DNA from: Tigriopus japonicus
Taxonomy: Eukaryota > Arthropoda > Copepoda > Harpacticoida > Harpacticidae
Length of the DNA: 64,000 nucleotides
Direction: 5' to 3'
NCBI GenBank assembly: GCA_010645155.1
Contig: JAAGOF010000312.1
Coordinates: 1 to 64,000, forward strand
Part shown: positions 42,693 through 53,149 of the stretch, one piece after another
How positions within the stretch are numbered: the first letter of the stretch is position 1
Layout of the letters: each line of letters begins with the position of its first letter
Notes under the pieces: generated by a model
What the model saw: only the letters and a program-made list of their open reading frames with translations
Database searches by the model: none
What the model was told of the DNA's origin: nothing
Position numbers and translations under genes: made by a program

Positions 42693-42863
42693 AACTTGCC
42701 ATGGTAGATCCGGCTTTTGGATTGTTCCGTTCTGCATCAATTGACGGAGAAATCTTAATTTCAATTCCCAAAACGAAAGAAGAAACTCCTCTGCAATCCC
42801 AATGGGGCAAATCCATCTTGGCTTGTTATCTCGCCTCAACGGATTGCGTCCAGTGGTTTGAGG
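42693..42863 (+). CDS. Kelch-like gene B, internal exon
   Basis: This 171-nt exon lies between a TTGTTCCAG acceptor and a GTGAGT donor, phase 1 at both ends. It reads LAMVDPAFGLFRSASIDGEI and on to QSQWGKSILACYLASTDCVQ and WFE. Length and phases are identical to gene A's 5253-5423. The upstream junction with 38851-39050 gives LQTELAMVD, and the downstream junction with 43450 gives WFEGSKEWIKFPS. It lies N-terminal to the propeller and contributes two cysteines. Function is unknown. The paired gene A exon is the main reason to trust it. Confidence 0.8.
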
Positions 42864-43449
42864 GTGAGTGTTCAGTTTATGGATCTGTTTCATGCACAAG
42901 AAGTTTACTTTATGAATTAGTGATGTTTTGTGGATTTTTTCATTTTTGAACTGCCACTAACTACATGAGGTGCAAAAAGGCGCAAAAAGGCTTTCATTGA
43001 TAGGCCAAGGATCTGATATGCAGAAAAAAACAGTAAGAGTAAAAAAAATGAAGCAGACAACTTGCATGTCAATTTGCTAAAAGTTATTCAGTACCAGACA
43101 ACAGATTCGTGCCAACTACTTCATATGTGTAAATAAACATAATTGCCAAAACATGGGGTTTAATGTTAATCAATTCATTTATAACAGTAAAAAGTAATCA
43201 TCTCATTTTCATTTACATTTTGATCACTTTTTTCACAGGCACAACTTTGAGTACACATGTGATTAATGAAAATGGCTTCTATTTGTAAAACTTGTTGTAA
43301 AGTTAGGAAAAGTGTTAAGTTACAAAACAACCAGTGGCATGATTCTGAGAAAATAAAGGGCCGATATTTTTGTGGCTTATTGGCTTAATCGGCATGAAAC
43401 TCTCACGGACGATATACACAAATTAAATCATTATACAAAAATATTTCAG

Positions 43450-44150
43450 GTTCGAAAGAGTGGATCAAATTTCCTTCCTTACTCGTTTATCATGACCAAG
43501 GGACTCTAAATGTCGTTGGAGATACCCCGGTGGTGATTGGAGGCAAATATCCCAATACAATTTCTATCCCAACCGTCGAATTCTATGACAAAACCGAAGG
43601 AAAATGGATCTTGGGACCTGAACTTCGTCCTGAAAGAGATTCTCACTCTACAGTCGTGGTCAATGAAACATCCTTGGTGATTATGGGAGGACTTCGAAAT
43701 GGCGTGGCGAGCAATTCAGTAAAGATCCTTAATATCATCGACCGAACATGGAAGGACCTCACCAATTTCCCCAACTCGAGATATGGAGCGGCGTGCGGAT
43801 TCCTCTTCGATAGTAATGAGGTTTTATGTTTGGGGGGAGAGCAAGGAAATCTTGGAATGGTCAAAAACGCCTATAGATTGAGCTTGTCCACCCCCAATGA
43901 AGCTTGGAATGAGACCGTAAAGTTTAAACTCGAGGAAGAGAGAGCATTAGGTGGATTTCTTTTCCAGTTGAGAAGTCACTTGTATTGTCTGACCACGGTT
44001 GGGGAAAACTTCACCCCATTGGTAAAACTGCGAAGGATGAATCTTTACGATGGGTCTACAACTTGGACTGTTGTGAAACAGGACTTTCAACAAGGTCACT
44101 TTTTCAAAGTTTTGCCTTATGTGACCACTGGTTATGTGATTAAATCATAA
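43450..44150 (+). CDS. Kelch-like gene B, terminal exon (propeller)
   Basis: The exon starts after ATATTTCAG (43449) and ends at TAA 44148-44150. It encodes a kelch-type propeller: PVVIGGKYPN then VEFYDKTEGKWILGPELRPE; SLVIMGGLRNG then VKILNIIDRTWKDLTNFPNS; and EVLCLGGEQGN followed by AYRLSLSTPNEAWNE. The last blade includes RSHLYCLTTV, and the C-terminus is KVLPYVTTGYVIKS. Spacing and ending match gene A. The glycine pairs and downstream Y...W residues are the kelch hallmark. Such propellers bind ligands or partners; the cysteine-rich upstream exon hints at secretion. The intron before this exon is 586 bp, against 8.5 kb in gene A. AATAAA follows 11 bases after the stop. Confidence 0.9.
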
Positions 44151-44160
44151 CTTAGCAAAA

Positions 44161-44166
44161 AATAAA
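44161..44166 (+). terminator. Polyadenylation signal, kelch B
   Basis: AATAAA, 11 bases after the stop, as in gene A; another AATAAA lies at about 44224. Confidence 0.7.
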
Positions 44167-44574
44167 TTCAAGAGTCCAAGTTGTTTTTGTCTTTGATCAC
44201 CTTATTCGCTTGTGTCATACTAAAATAAATTCAAAAGCAAAACAAACTATTTTGAGGCAAGTTGTCCTAAATCCGCTTCCAAATGTGTAACGGGGATCAC
44301 ATTTGACGTATTCCACTAGTTTTAAGTTGTTTCTGTTCATTCTGACTCAATTTGAGGTGTTAAGGATCCTCAATCGATTCCTCTCTAGGTTGAGAAAATC
44401 AATTTATTTTGACATTTGGTGAGGAAACTTTAATGTCGTAACCGAGAGTCCTGATATTCAGGGTGATGGTGTTGTTTCAATATTCATCATTTTCTTTTAA
44501 CTCAACAAATTTGAACAAAGTAATGGCTGAAATTGTTTATAATTTTCAAAAAACAGAGAGATAACTCTACATTT
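44167..44574. other. Intergenic spacer with MITE scrap
   Basis: About 44370-44435 (CTCTCTAGGTTGAGA and flanks) weakly resembles part of the arms of the palindrome at 45334-46150. Otherwise nothing. Confidence 0.25.
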
Positions 44575-44582
44575 GTTTTATG

Positions 44583-46224
44583 CAGAGTTGGGTGAATTAC
44601 TTGAAAGATGTAATAAATTACAATTACAATTTTTTTCATACAAAAAGGTAATTAATTACAATTACAATTACATTATCCGAAAATGTGATAGACTTCAATT
44701 ACAATTACATGTCAATTACATGTTAATTACAATTTTAAATTTTTTTTTCACCCTTTCGCCTTTTCAAAACGATGAAAAATAAACAGATCTGCCATTTTAA
44801 AATAGCGATACAACAACTGGCAACTTATAATGCCTGAAAGGTTAATATGAAAAAGTGATTTACAAAAACCAAAAGCTTATGAACGGCTTAAATATCAAAG
44901 ATATTATACCATCAATCACAAGGCATATTTTTCTTTTTCAGAAAACACGAACTTTGTACATGTATATTAAGTATTACGATGGTTTAAACTTTATTTTTGC
45001 ACCTCATTTGTCTGCCCTTGGTTGTGAAAAGCACTAAATTATGACGCAAGAATCATGGTCAAAAGCTCTTGTAGTTTAAAAGTATTTAAACATCAAAGCT
45101 TGGGTGTGTATTGTAAGAAAAGCTACCTGCTCGTTGTACCACATTGACCGCAAATTGATGACAAAATCATTGTTTTTCAAGTAACAACTGATAAATTGGC
45201 TTTATGGCTGATTTGAGGAAGTAAGATTTTGAAAAGTTATTAGTAATTCGTAATTGAAAATTTGTCAATTACATGGCCAAAAATGTAATTCATTACAATT
45301 ACAATTATTTGGCCCAAAAATGTTATTAATTAACCCAGATCAAGGGTTTGTTGTGCGTTGAGGTTCAGAGAATTATCACGAGATGGTGCTGATCCACGCG
45401 TCAAATTGAAAAAATCAGAGCGAGTCATAAACATAACTTTTGAAGTCACTCATGTTTGAAATCAAGATGATATGATCTTAAAAGTTATTGTATCGTGTAG
45501 AGGGAATCATCCCCTCCCAAATCCACATATTTTGGGCTGATGTAGTTGATTTGAACTCAAATTATGGGACTCGGAAGATTCTCGTTGCCCGTCTAGGTTG
45601 AGAGATGTGAGTTTATCCTGACATTGGTTTTGGTTGCGCAACGGGGCTTAAACAACAAAACAAACGATCAGGAATACGGGATTTAAAAATACGACATTTT
45701 TCATAGCATGTAACTCATGAGGGTAGTCTGGGAAATGCGAAAACCCTTGTTCTTCCAATCTTGGTTTTCGCATTCCACAGACCACCTTTGCGACTTGGAT
45801 TGCTTTGAAAACTTTGAAAATTGTTTTGTTATTTAAGCCCCGTTGCGCAACCAAAACCATTGTCAGGATAAACTCACATCTCTCAACCTAGACGGGCAAC
45901 GAGAATCTTCCAAATCCCATAATTTGAGTTCAAATCAACTTCATCAGCCCAAAATATGTGGATTTGGGAGGGGATGATTCCCTCTACACGATACAATAAC
46001 TTTTTCGATCATATCATCTTGATTTCAAACATGAGCGACTTCAAAAGTTATGTATATGACTCGCTCTGATTTTTCCAAGTTGACGCGTGGAACAGCACCA
46101 TCTCGTGATAATTCTCTGAACCTCAACGCACAACAAGCCCTTGATCTGGGTTAATTACAATAACATGTAATTGAAATTGAAATTACGTAATTGTAATTGC
46201 AATTACAATTACTCCCCATCCCTG
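44583..46224 (-). mobile_element. hAT-like element, AATTGTAATTA family, copy 2 (hosts a palindromic MITE)
   Basis: The ends are CAGAGTTGGGTGAATTACTT on the left and, in reverse complement from the right, CAGGGATGGGGAGTAATTGT. The flanking 8-mer GTTTTATG is perfect (44575-44582 and 46225-46232). It is the reverse-orientation relative of copy 1 (9015-13540), with long shared internal sequence (about 44750-45220 against 12760-13230). Without the inserted MITE it is about 0.82 kb and non-coding. Confidence 0.92.
45334..46150. mobile_element. 817-bp palindromic piggyBac-like MITE
   Basis: Both ends read CCCAGATCAAGGG inward and sit directly in TTAA (45330-45333 and 46151-46154). TTAA targets with CCC-starting ends are the piggyBac signature. 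Arms of about 330 bp (45334-45664 and 45822-46150) are near-perfect reverse complements, and even the centre contains an inverted GTCTG-GAAATGCGAAAACC pair. There is no coding capacity. It is inserted in the hAT-like element 44583-46224. Confidence 0.9.
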
Positions 46225-46232
46225 GTTTTATG

Positions 46233-48391
46233 TAATAATTTATTACGTGGAATTTTATACCATATAACGTCCATCGTCTTTTTAACACGAAATGCCCGTC
46301 CCTAGGTCACAAATAAAGCATTGAAGGCAGAGCACTTACTGAAACCTATTATCAACCCAATTGCGACGGTGATTTTCTTTTTCACCAATTATGGTGCGCT
46401 TCTTCTATTCAATTTTAGAATCTCAAACACAAAATATCTAGGATCACTCCTCGTTTTTAATGATTGATGACCAAGGCCCGGAAAATTGACTATTTTTTGT
46501 TATGGAGCCGAAATCCCAAACGTTTCATAACGCTGCGTCAGCTGATAGTTGCCGAGCGTGATCGTCAGTTGACATTTTTCCTTGAAACGTGCAGAATTTC
46601 TGCACCCCTACAAAAAATATTTATTCCAGGCTCTCTCCGTGACAATCAAACCAATTGAGTAGTAATTTTTTGTCTCAGAGTGTTTGTCACCAGTTGTTTA
46701 AAAAGTTATGGTGTGTGTGTAATCTGGTTTTGATTCTTAAATTTTGTTCCGGGGTTGAACGCCTTAGTTATTGTTTAGTGGTTACGGAGGAAGAACAATG
46801 GAAATTGAATAAAGAAGGTAGTGTAAAATATAAATCAAAAGGGATCAAGATCAGGGCACTGAGTTTTTCTTTTATCTTTTTACAGTAATAATTGTTGAGG
46901 TGTTGAGGTGTAGAGGTTTGTGATCCAAAACCTTCAAAAAGGTCCAACTTGCCAACCATAAGCTAAGAATCAAGTTACAAAACTACCCATTTTTATGCAG
47001 AAACGTCTAAAACTCTCATTCTGGGATAATCCGGATTAATCAGGATGTCCGATAGCGGACGAGGACAAGGTGGGCAGGGATCTATAAACAATCAGACCAA
47101 GAATAAATAATTTACTAATTGCTTTTCGGGCTTGGAACAAGTCAGTTAGTAAGCAATTCTCTAAAGATTTCTGTCAACAAAATGAAAAAAGCACTAGTGC
47201 ACGTGACTGTACTAAAAAGAGCATTATTCTTTTACCACATAGAATCAATTTCTTTTTAGGAGCTACCTGTTGTTTGGAGAATTCTGAATGTTTTTGGATA
47301 GATTGAATCCTGCATCCATTCATTGGCTTCATCATTGTGCCAGATTCTAGCCAAGTTTTTTAGCTTAAGTATCATAGAAATTAGATTTGCGCAAAATAAG
47401 GCAAAATTTCAGGACAAAAAGGCCGAAAAGGGTTGAACTTGAACTTCAGCAAAAAAATAAGGTGTTATTGATATTGATTGAAACTTAAAAGTCTTTTCAG
47501 TCACTAAACTTTCCAACAGTTTTGTCAGATTCTTGTGAAAAAAACAAAGCTTTCTTTTTCCTCTGCACAAGTGAAACACAAAAAGGAAAACAAAAAGGCC
47601 CACAAAATTGCCTCCGAAATATCATGTGTACTTCTAACTTAAAAATGAAGCAAAGTAGACTGTTTTTTTCTTTTTGATTTGCTCAGCCTGAAAGTCATGA
47701 AGGAAAGTGCCCTTTTTATGAGGCCAAGAATTCAAATCATTGCATTCGTTTGAATTTTAGGACTGAATTGCAAGAGAGTAAAGAACATGCAAAAGAAAGC
47801 AAGAAAGCATCATTGCTAACAACTTTTGCTTCTCATGGGCTTCATGGTAAATCAATCCCAGAAATGTAAATGAATGAAACTTCATTAGTATTGTTATTTG
47901 CATCAAATGTATTCTGTCCTTTTATGCTTTAAGATAAAAGAAATGTATACGTGTAAAAAAGAAGAGTTTTCAATCATGAATCAGTTTTTATGCCGGATGA
48001 GTATTGAGACAATTAGATGTGGAGAAAGAACTCTTGGTATTGATAATTGTAACTCTCTTTAGACTGTTTATTAATCAAGGTGCAAAAGCCGAATAGGAAA
48101 GGTTACTAATGTTTTGACAAACTTCACCATATTTAATAATGTTCAGAAAGTTAAGAATTAACTATCGAAAACTCATGCACAATTCGGTCTTGGAAAAAAC
48201 AATAAATTCAAAATTTATGATTTTCTCTCAGAATGTCACGATACGGCCCTGAAAATAGGCTCGCCCGGCCATCGAAGCCAGCCATCACATCGTCCAAATA
48301 TTTTCGATAGGCAATTTCAAGTCCAGTATTGGAATGGTTCTTCGTCTGTGGGTGTGGATTTAACGTCTAAAACTTTCCTGGAGAAAGGTCT
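46233..48391. other. About 2.1 kb without recognisable features
   Basis: Only short frames with no family resemblance. The right-hand part (from about 48240) may belong to the body of the tRNA-like repeat at 48392-48463. Confidence 0.25.
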
Positions 48392-48463
48392 GGGAGGAGA
48401 ATCGAACCTGGAACCTATCTCACCTCAGGAAACTGCGCTAACTACGATACCACGTCTCCTCCC
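48392..48463 (-). repeat. tRNA-like sequence, probable SINE head or tRNA relic
   Basis: On the minus strand, 72 nt start GGGAGGAGACGTGGTATCGT, include TAGTTAGCGC (D-arm/box A-like) and GGTTCGATTCT (box B), and end TCCTCCC, which can pair with the first seven bases. The T-stem does not pair properly when box B is placed in register, and no clean anticodon stem forms, so a functional tRNA is unlikely. It differs from the other SINE family. Confidence 0.5.
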
Positions 48464-48564
48464 TATTGTAGCTTGTATTGAAAATTGATATCAATTTTTC
48501 AAAATATCGTAAATTTGGTCTCTTTACAGTACAACTTTATTGTGACTTTCAAGTACAGGTTCTT

Positions 48565-49425
48565 AGACAGTTATCAGTCGCCCTTAAGAGACCGAGGAGA
48601 TGAGAGAGAAAAAGAGAAAAAGGATTGATTAGTCCCAATAAACGCCCCTTTTCACAACGCTTGCGTAACCCAGAGTGATCATTTTTAGACACACTCATAA
48701 AGGGAGGGAAAGGAGCTTTTAGTACGAGGGGTATCCAGACTAGAGGTAGACTGGGCCTGTAACTCGTCAGCAAGTGCGATTTTTATATGCTTGATAAAGA
48801 ATTATAATCAAGATTTATCTCTTATTAGCAGATGTTATTTTACATGATTTGTTGTAAGGCAATCATGTACGAACTTATGATTTAATTAGACAAGGTATGT
48901 TGGGCGACCCCTGTTTACATAGAAAGAAAATAAGCCTCAAAAGCGAGCAACAATTCAAAAATCAAGTACACTGTAAAGCAAAGACGTTTCACATCAAAAG
49001 TTACCACTTTTTTTGCCTCAAATATTTATTAAATATTGGTATGGGTGGTTGAACAACGTCTTAACTTTCCAGCATAATGGATTTTAACGTGTTTCTTGCT
49101 CTTGACATCGATGTTCAAAAACGTGCAGGGGTCGCCCAACATACCTTTTCTAAACAAATCATCACTATGAATTGGATTACCTGACAACATATCATGTATA
49201 ATATCATCTCGCCAAAAGAGAAATATCTTGGTTTTGATTGTTCATCAAGCATCTAAAAATCGCACTTGTTAACGAGTTACAGGCCCAGTCTACCTCTAGT
49301 CTGGATACCCCACGTACAAGCTGATCAGCGCGTAAACACTGGCATTTAAGGCAGGGTTAATTAATTGAAACAAGATCTCTGGAACAATAAATTCAAGTTA
49401 GAATTCAACGTTGCGCAATGAAATG
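48565..49425 (+). repeat. Dispersed repeat R3, copy b, split by an insertion
   Basis: 48565-48725 plus 49314-49425 correspond to the reverse complement of 31520-31735. The interruption is the 588-bp element 48726-49313. Confidence 0.75.
48726..49313. mobile_element. 588-bp MITE with long TIRs and a GTAC target duplication
   Basis: The ends GAGGGGTATCCAGACTAGAG and, inward from the right, GTGGGGTATCCAGACTAGAG continue as inverted repeats for about 70 bp. A second inner inverted pair (AGGTATGTTGGGCGACCCCT at about 48893 and its partner at about 49131) extends the symmetry. GTAC occurs on both sides (48722-48725 and 49314-49317) and only once at the matching position of the empty R3 copy at 31.6 kb. 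Superfamily unknown; non-coding. Confidence 0.8.
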
Positions 49426-49849
49426 CAAAAAAACACTAAACATTTATGAACTACTCATAAAAGGTATACAGGGTGGTCCTAAATTAGTGTCCCCTCTATT
49501 TTGAATGAATATATGACGTAACAGAGGCAAAATCGAGTTTTTGTTAGAAAAGCAAAATTGTTTCCCAATATATTTAAGATAGACTTTGCTTACTATTATA
49601 TGTGATTTGAAGCACTTAACAAAAGAAATGGGTCTTACCAAGGAAATCGTAATACATGGAAGCCTCCGCTCAGGCGTTCAGCTGTGGATTTTTTATAAAT
49701 CGAATTCCATTCAAGTGAACGATTTTGTTTTGATAAGATTGATTAAACAATTATTTAAGGATGTCGTTTGGTGAATTTCAACATTATACATTCCTCCGTT
49801 CACGAGAAACAACGTTTCAAAATTTGCTACAATCGCAATACACACGCGC
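49426..49849. other. Spacer, possible DNA-transposon end
   Basis: TACAGGGTGGTCCTAAATTA at about 49467 looks like a Tc1/mariner-type terminus (preceded by TA), but no partner was located. Confidence 0.3.
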
Positions 49850-50115
49850 GGAAACGAGAGAAAAAATGACCCTACAATCGGCCTTTTGGACGATTGTAGG
49901 TGCAAATTTTCGGTCGGAAGAGCGCGCTATGCTCTATGCTTCAAATTACTCTTGCTGACACAAAATTCAGCTGATTAACTTGAAATTAAGCATGTGAGCT
50001 TTGAATTACCAGTCAGACAATTGGTTTGGTTAGATTTTTCTCTGTCTGGCACAGAATTTGAAGAATGGATTTTGCCAGTAGCCGAGGCATCCAGGTATTT
50101 AGTGATCCTTGGTCT
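49850..50115 (+). repeat. Duplicated segment related to 40.7-42.7 kb
   Basis: The first half encodes FWTIVGANFRSEERAMLYAS, paralogous at protein level to TIWSIEGALVQLEKHALCK at about 40720-40780. The second half (49980-50110) matches 42526-42664 at DNA level. Confidence 0.5.
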
Positions 50116-50149
50116 TACAAACAAATGATCCCTTGTATTGAAAATGCTA

Positions 50150-50945
50150 GGTAATGGAAAATCCTAAAAGACGATCATTGGAACCAAAAATGTCAATGGA
50201 AAATTCATTTGGAGGACCAAAAAAGTTTTTGAAGAAACTGGCGGTGTCTTAAGGAAACCGGGGCAAGGCAGAAAGCGGACCGTGAGGACTTTACGACTTA
50301 CTAAAGACGCTTAGGTTAAGATAAGGAGAAACCCTGCTTTTTTTTTTTTTCGCGGATTTTTTATTACCGCTACAAGGAATGCGATTCCCTGTAAATTGAA
50401 GGATTTCTCCCGACAGTTTAAATCCGACCCCCAACAGGATTCGAACCTACGCCGTCTGGGGAAGCACTTACACTCGGCACTTTTAAGACCGCGCTAGTAC
50501 GCGTGGCCACTCTGGCTTCCTTAAAATTGATCCATGGACAAGATGGCTCAAGAGTAAAATGTTAGTAAGACTACCATAAAAAAATCGTCAGAGGACCTTG
50601 ACATGAAGCCTTTTAAAGCATCAGAGGAAACAACTACTTTTCGAGGCCACACGAGCAAAAAGGCATGAAAGATCGAAAAATCTTCTTAATTGGGACGGTC
50701 AAAAACCAGAGGTCATTGAGCTTTTCACCGAAAGCGACCATGTCCCTTTCAGCACCACCGATTCCATGATCTGATTCCATCGATTATAAGCTTGAAAAAA
50801 CTGTCAGAGAAGAGGTATCAAATGATATGACAAGGAAATCTGCATCGTCAGAAAATTCTGATAGATCTCTACATATTTCTTTGTTTTGGCCGGAAAACCA
50901 GAGATCCATTCACGTTTTTTTGGGATGACGTAGAAGAATTTGTAT
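50150..50945 (+). pseudogene. Mariner/Tc1-type transposase relic, N-terminal half
   Basis: Broken frames give TIIGTKNVNGKFIWRTKKVF, then EETGGVLRKPGQGRKRTVRT (the GRPR-like linker) and KIRRNPA. The SINE 50338-50520 interrupts at that point. After it, pieces such as FKASEETTTFRGH and NWDGQKPEVIE resemble the middle of mariner transposases, and a decayed WDD-like stretch closes near 50945. Frameshifts and stops are numerous. No catalytic triad can be assembled. Which mariner lineage it belongs to is uncertain. Confidence 0.5.
50338..50520 (-). mobile_element. tRNA-derived SINE, copy 4
   Basis: Complete minus-strand copy: GGAAGCCAGAGTGGCCACGC head, GGTTCGAATCC box B, shared body ending TAAAAAATCCGCG, and a 13-base A-tail. 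It is inserted in the mariner relic. Confidence 0.9.
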
Positions 50946-52662
50946 AAGTGAACTGAATCATGGCCGCCATCTAGCGTTTAAAAGAACCAAATCTAGCTTT
51001 TGGCTATGTGATGCCCATTTGATATGTATTTGGTTCTAACATGGTCGAGAGACTTATTAAGTTACTGTACTGGGATATCCACACATTTAAAATCTTCTCT
51101 CTCTCGAGTTCGTTTTCTTGTGGATGAAAATATTCAAAACAAGTAAGAAAATTATTCATGGATAAGATAGCGGATCCCTGTATGGATTTAGCATTTTCAG
51201 ATCCATGCCAATATTTAATTGATTGAATATTTTTTTTTTTTGGTTAAAAACCATGACGGTTGTTTTGTAGGCTTGTAAATCATAGTTGAGTGATTTGATT
51301 CAACCACAATAACAAGTGAAATAAAACGTTATGAATGTGACAAATCTAAAATATTGCTGCCCCATTTTATTGTTTTTTTTAAACAATGCGTACCAAAGAA
51401 AAAATATGACAATTTTTTCAACCATGAAATCTCAAAAGTTTTTGACTTTTCGAGAAAAAAAATCCTTTGAATGTGGACACTAGATGGCGGTAAAGACGCC
51501 TTATTGTGAATTACGCACGGGGTTTCGACTCAAGCGCCATGGAGAAAAGTAAGCGATTTCTTTTTAAGTAAAAAAACTTCCAAATAAAAAGATACTCCAT
51601 GCTCTGGACACAAAAAATCGTCAAATGGGCTGTTCATAGAATCCTTTTCAAATGACATTGCCAAATTGCAAACTTTTATAACAGTTTTTGAGCAGAAAAA
51701 AATATAAGTTCCATGTTTTAACCCATCTAACAATGCATTGAGTTGGGCACGAGAAAAACGCAAAAGTTGTGCTTTGGATTAAGATTTGGAGGCACTGAAT
51801 TGGGTGACAGCTTGTTAAGGGCTGGTCTAAGTAATTATAAGCAAAATAGAATCACCCAAGATTGACCACGCCATTTTGAAGGCACTCAAAGCTTTGGTTT
51901 GATTAGTCCAAATTTGGTCAAGAAAAAAGTGGATTACATTTTATGATCATTTCAGGGTTCAGTTAAAGAGAAAATCCAGGAAAAACATGTGAAGTTATGC
52001 CATTTTACCTTAAGGCTACATGCTTCAAAGCCGGGGTCGAACATAAAAAATGGATGGATGAAAGCATGACGTTCCGAGACGTTACGAGAAACCCCTCAAC
52101 ATTAAACGTCCGTTTCTGAAGCTATTGATCAAAATACCTCTGCCAGACTAATGGTCAGCACGTGTTTTACTGAGCAAGAAGGCCTTATCTAGAACTTTGA
52201 AAAGTATCGAAAATGAATGGACAAGCCTCAAACGGCCAAAGGAATTTATGGAAGTCTGCTTGGTGTGATTCACACAATGAAGATTGAGTCGATTTATCTT
52301 AGTGTTATATGGTCGCAACCTTTGAAGGAATTCGTTCGATTCGGGTCGTTTTTGAGCTTCTTAAGAAAAATTGAATTCACGATAACAGAGCACTGCACTT
52401 CAGAATGAATTCCAGAAATTGAAATTGCGAATTAATTTTGCGCAAAAGCGAGTTATTTTCATTGTATTATCTTGTCAAAAGTAGTATTCCTGCAACACAC
52501 ACTTCATAGAATCATCCTCGGGTAATTAAACAATATGATGATATTAAAGGCTACTTTGTAATTTTGAGCTCAAGTAAATGATAGTGCCAAATATCCTTGT
52601 CAAGTTCAGCAGATTTTTGTTACTACTTAAACATTAAACATTTCTTTTTTGGGGCGTATATT
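50946..52662. other. Spacer with two CTCF-like motifs
   Basis: No gene recognised. A 77-codon minus-strand frame (51530-51763) has no family resemblance. Motifs at 50962-50979 and 51477-51491 are discussed in the findings. Confidence 0.25.
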
Positions 52663-52983
52663 CTAGAAATATGCAACAGAGTGAGAACGATAGAGCCTAA
52701 AATGAGGTGAGGCCCTGTCTACGTGAAGATTATTGATGATCCAACGTGCACATGATGTGGCAATGGTGAAGCTAAAATGGTATTCAATTGGGCTCGAAAT
52801 TTTCTCCCCCTCTTTCTCAGAGAATATCTGAAAATAAAAATGATTTGAAGGGATCATTAGCCAAAAGAAACGGTTCTCACGAATAAATTCCAAGTGATTA
52901 GTAACTTCACCCAAAATGGAAGTAATAAAACCGTGAATCTTTTTCGAACTGTTCATTTTAAATGGTAAATTATCATTCTTCAA
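52663..52983 (-). CDS. Possible small unidentified gene or exons
   Basis: A 106-codon minus-strand frame. Its latter part (FSEKEGEKISSPIEYHFSFT, then ARWIINNLHVDRASPHF) looks protein-like and is preceded by TTTTATTTTCAG, a good acceptor. The upstream part contains a possible GTGAAGTT donor, which would make an intron of about 85 bp. No domain is recognised. It could be a two-exon fragment or chance. Confidence 0.2.
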   Translation of the reverse strand: MKNDNLPFKMNSSKKIHGFITSILGEVTNHLEFIRENRFFWLMIPSNHFYFQIFSEKEGEKISSPIEYHFSFTIATSCARWIINNLHVDRASPHFRLYRSHSVAYF

Positions 52984-53149
52984 AAAATCATGATTAAACC
53001 CTTACCCATTTCTATTCTAAAAAATGCAATCGTCCATGGCAAAAGGTTGTTTCAAAAAACATTCATTGCCTAAAAAGCCTTTAAAATAGACGCAAGATGC
53101 TCAAAATATGCCGCAAAGAAATGTTAGGGCACAAAAACTGCAATATTTT

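Noticed and set aside
48392..48463. Functional tRNA gene
   Set aside because: The T-stem and anticodon stem do not pair in register; kept only as a tRNA-like repeat.
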